Shown piece by piece: positions 4,919 to 5,113 of a stretch of 5,113 nucleotides of DNA (position 1 is the stretch's first letter; every line of letters starts with the position of its first letter). The stretch lies in NCBI GenBank assembly GCA_031288985.1, contig JAITQH010000124.1, forward strand, positions 1-5,113, read 5' to 3'. Source of the DNA: Candidatus Methanoplasma sp. (lineage in GTDB: Archaea > Thermoplasmatota > Thermoplasmata > Methanomassiliicoccales > Methanomethylophilaceae). A program made the position numbers and the translations under genes. The notes under the pieces are model-generated. The model searched no databases and was not told the origin of the DNA. It saw nothing but the letters and a program-made list of their open reading frames with translations.

Positions 4919-5113
4919 ATGCAAATTGTATGGGAGCAACCTCGCAGGGTTGAAATCACTGCCGTGCGCAGTATGAACGAGCCTGAAAAGCAACGCTCCG
5001 AACACGATCCTATCGCATGGAAACAGCGTGCAGGCGCCCCGGCGCCGAGGTTGAAAATAAGAGAAAACGGTTTGGCGCGGATCGTCAGTGGACCGACTGC
5101 GCGTCTGCATTGG
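4919..5113 (+). CDS. Possible 5' end of a divergent gene, unrecognised (truncated by window edge)
   Basis: An ATG at 4919 on the plus strand opens 65 codons without a stop to the window end. The predicted product begins MQIVWEQPRRVEITAV and continues with a charged stretch (MNEPEKQRSEHD) and then IRENGLARIVSGPTARLHW. I do not recognise a family. There is no Shine-Dalgarno; a TATATTA run around 4895-4902 would place transcription close to the ATG, so a leaderless mRNA is possible. An internal ATG at 4973 is an alternative start, also without a ribosome site. Against coding: the opposite strand is also open over most of this stretch, 65 codons without a stop is not rare at this base composition, and the sequence has stem-forming repeats that could mean a structured RNA. 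Confidence 0.3.
   Translation, partial: MQIVWEQPRRVEITAVRSMNEPEKQRSEHDPIAWKQRAGAPAPRLKIRENGLARIVSGPTARLHW

Larger units (their letters stand above)
4759..4929. repeat. 11-bp inverted repeats bracketing the AT-rich intergenic island
   Basis: ACAATTTGCAT (4759-4769) and ATGCAAATTGT (4919-4929) are exact reverse complements about 150 bp apart, enclosing nearly all of the AT-rich sequence; composition switches to GC-rich just outside the right arm. They could be two copies of one binding site in opposite orientation, or the ends of a small non-autonomous element. I see no flanking target-site duplication. The stretch holds no supportable gene. Confidence 0.45.

Noticed and set aside
4735..4930. 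TPP riboswitch in front of a possible thiamine-precursor transporter
   Set aside because: I looked for the conserved CUGAGA and ACCUGA-type core motifs on the minus strand and did not see them; the leader is short and AT-rich.
4740..4930. CRISPR array in the repeat-rich island
   Set aside because: The repeats are inverted, of different sequences and sizes, with no regularly spaced direct repeats.
4895..5110. 71-codon minus-strand open frame in the upstream region
   Set aside because: It is rich in Arg and Cys with no family resemblance, ends in the AT-rich island, and would run into the importer promoter. The plus-strand frame is only slightly better, so neither is firm.

Overview
The window looks like a piece of a euryarchaeal chromosome, most likely from the Thermoplasmata side (a Thermoplasma or Methanomassiliicoccales relative). 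The reasons are an archaeal proteasome alpha subunit whose N-terminus is very close to the Thermoplasma acidophilum protein as I remember it, an archaeal SBDS protein directly behind it, the start of what looks like the exosome subunit Rrp4 behind that, purine-rich Shine-Dalgarno sites, and TATA-like boxes in AT-rich islands. No taxonomic marker is present, so the order-level placement is inference. All confidently called genes are on the minus strand, so the biological reading order runs from high to low coordinates.

Region 1 (about 1-1610) is the upstream end of the conserved archaeal proteasome/exosome superoperon: psmA (753-1463), SBDS (51-746, 6 nt behind psmA) and the first ten codons of a probable rrp4 (1-30, cut by the window edge). 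This cluster links protein degradation, 60S-type ribosome maturation and RNA degradation. A TATA-like box and a good Shine-Dalgarno lie in front of psmA.

Region 2 (about 1586-1696) separates the two operons. It holds a strong interrupted hairpin followed by a T-rich run, read on the minus strand as the terminator of the transporter operon, and a second very GC-rich hairpin just past the T-run.

Region 3 (1697-4734) is a three-gene ABC importer operon of the nitrate/sulfonate/taurine (SsuABC/TauABC/NitT) type, in the order ATPase, permease, membrane-anchored substrate-binding protein. The ATPase and permease genes are one base apart (or overlap, if a GTG start is used). The substrate cannot be read from the sequence; a sulfonate, possibly coenzyme M if the host is a methanogen, is a testable guess.

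Region 4 (4735-5113) has no confident gene. Its first part (about 4740-4930) is a very AT-rich island with an unusual density of perfect inverted repeats: an 18-bp dyad touching the ATPase Shine-Dalgarno, a 20-bp dyad, a 12-bp inverted pair, and an 11-bp inverted pair bracketing most of the island. It probably carries the promoter and operators of the transporter operon. The last 195 bases on the plus strand are open to the window edge and may be the start of a divergently transcribed gene, or a structured RNA; this is the least explained part of the window.
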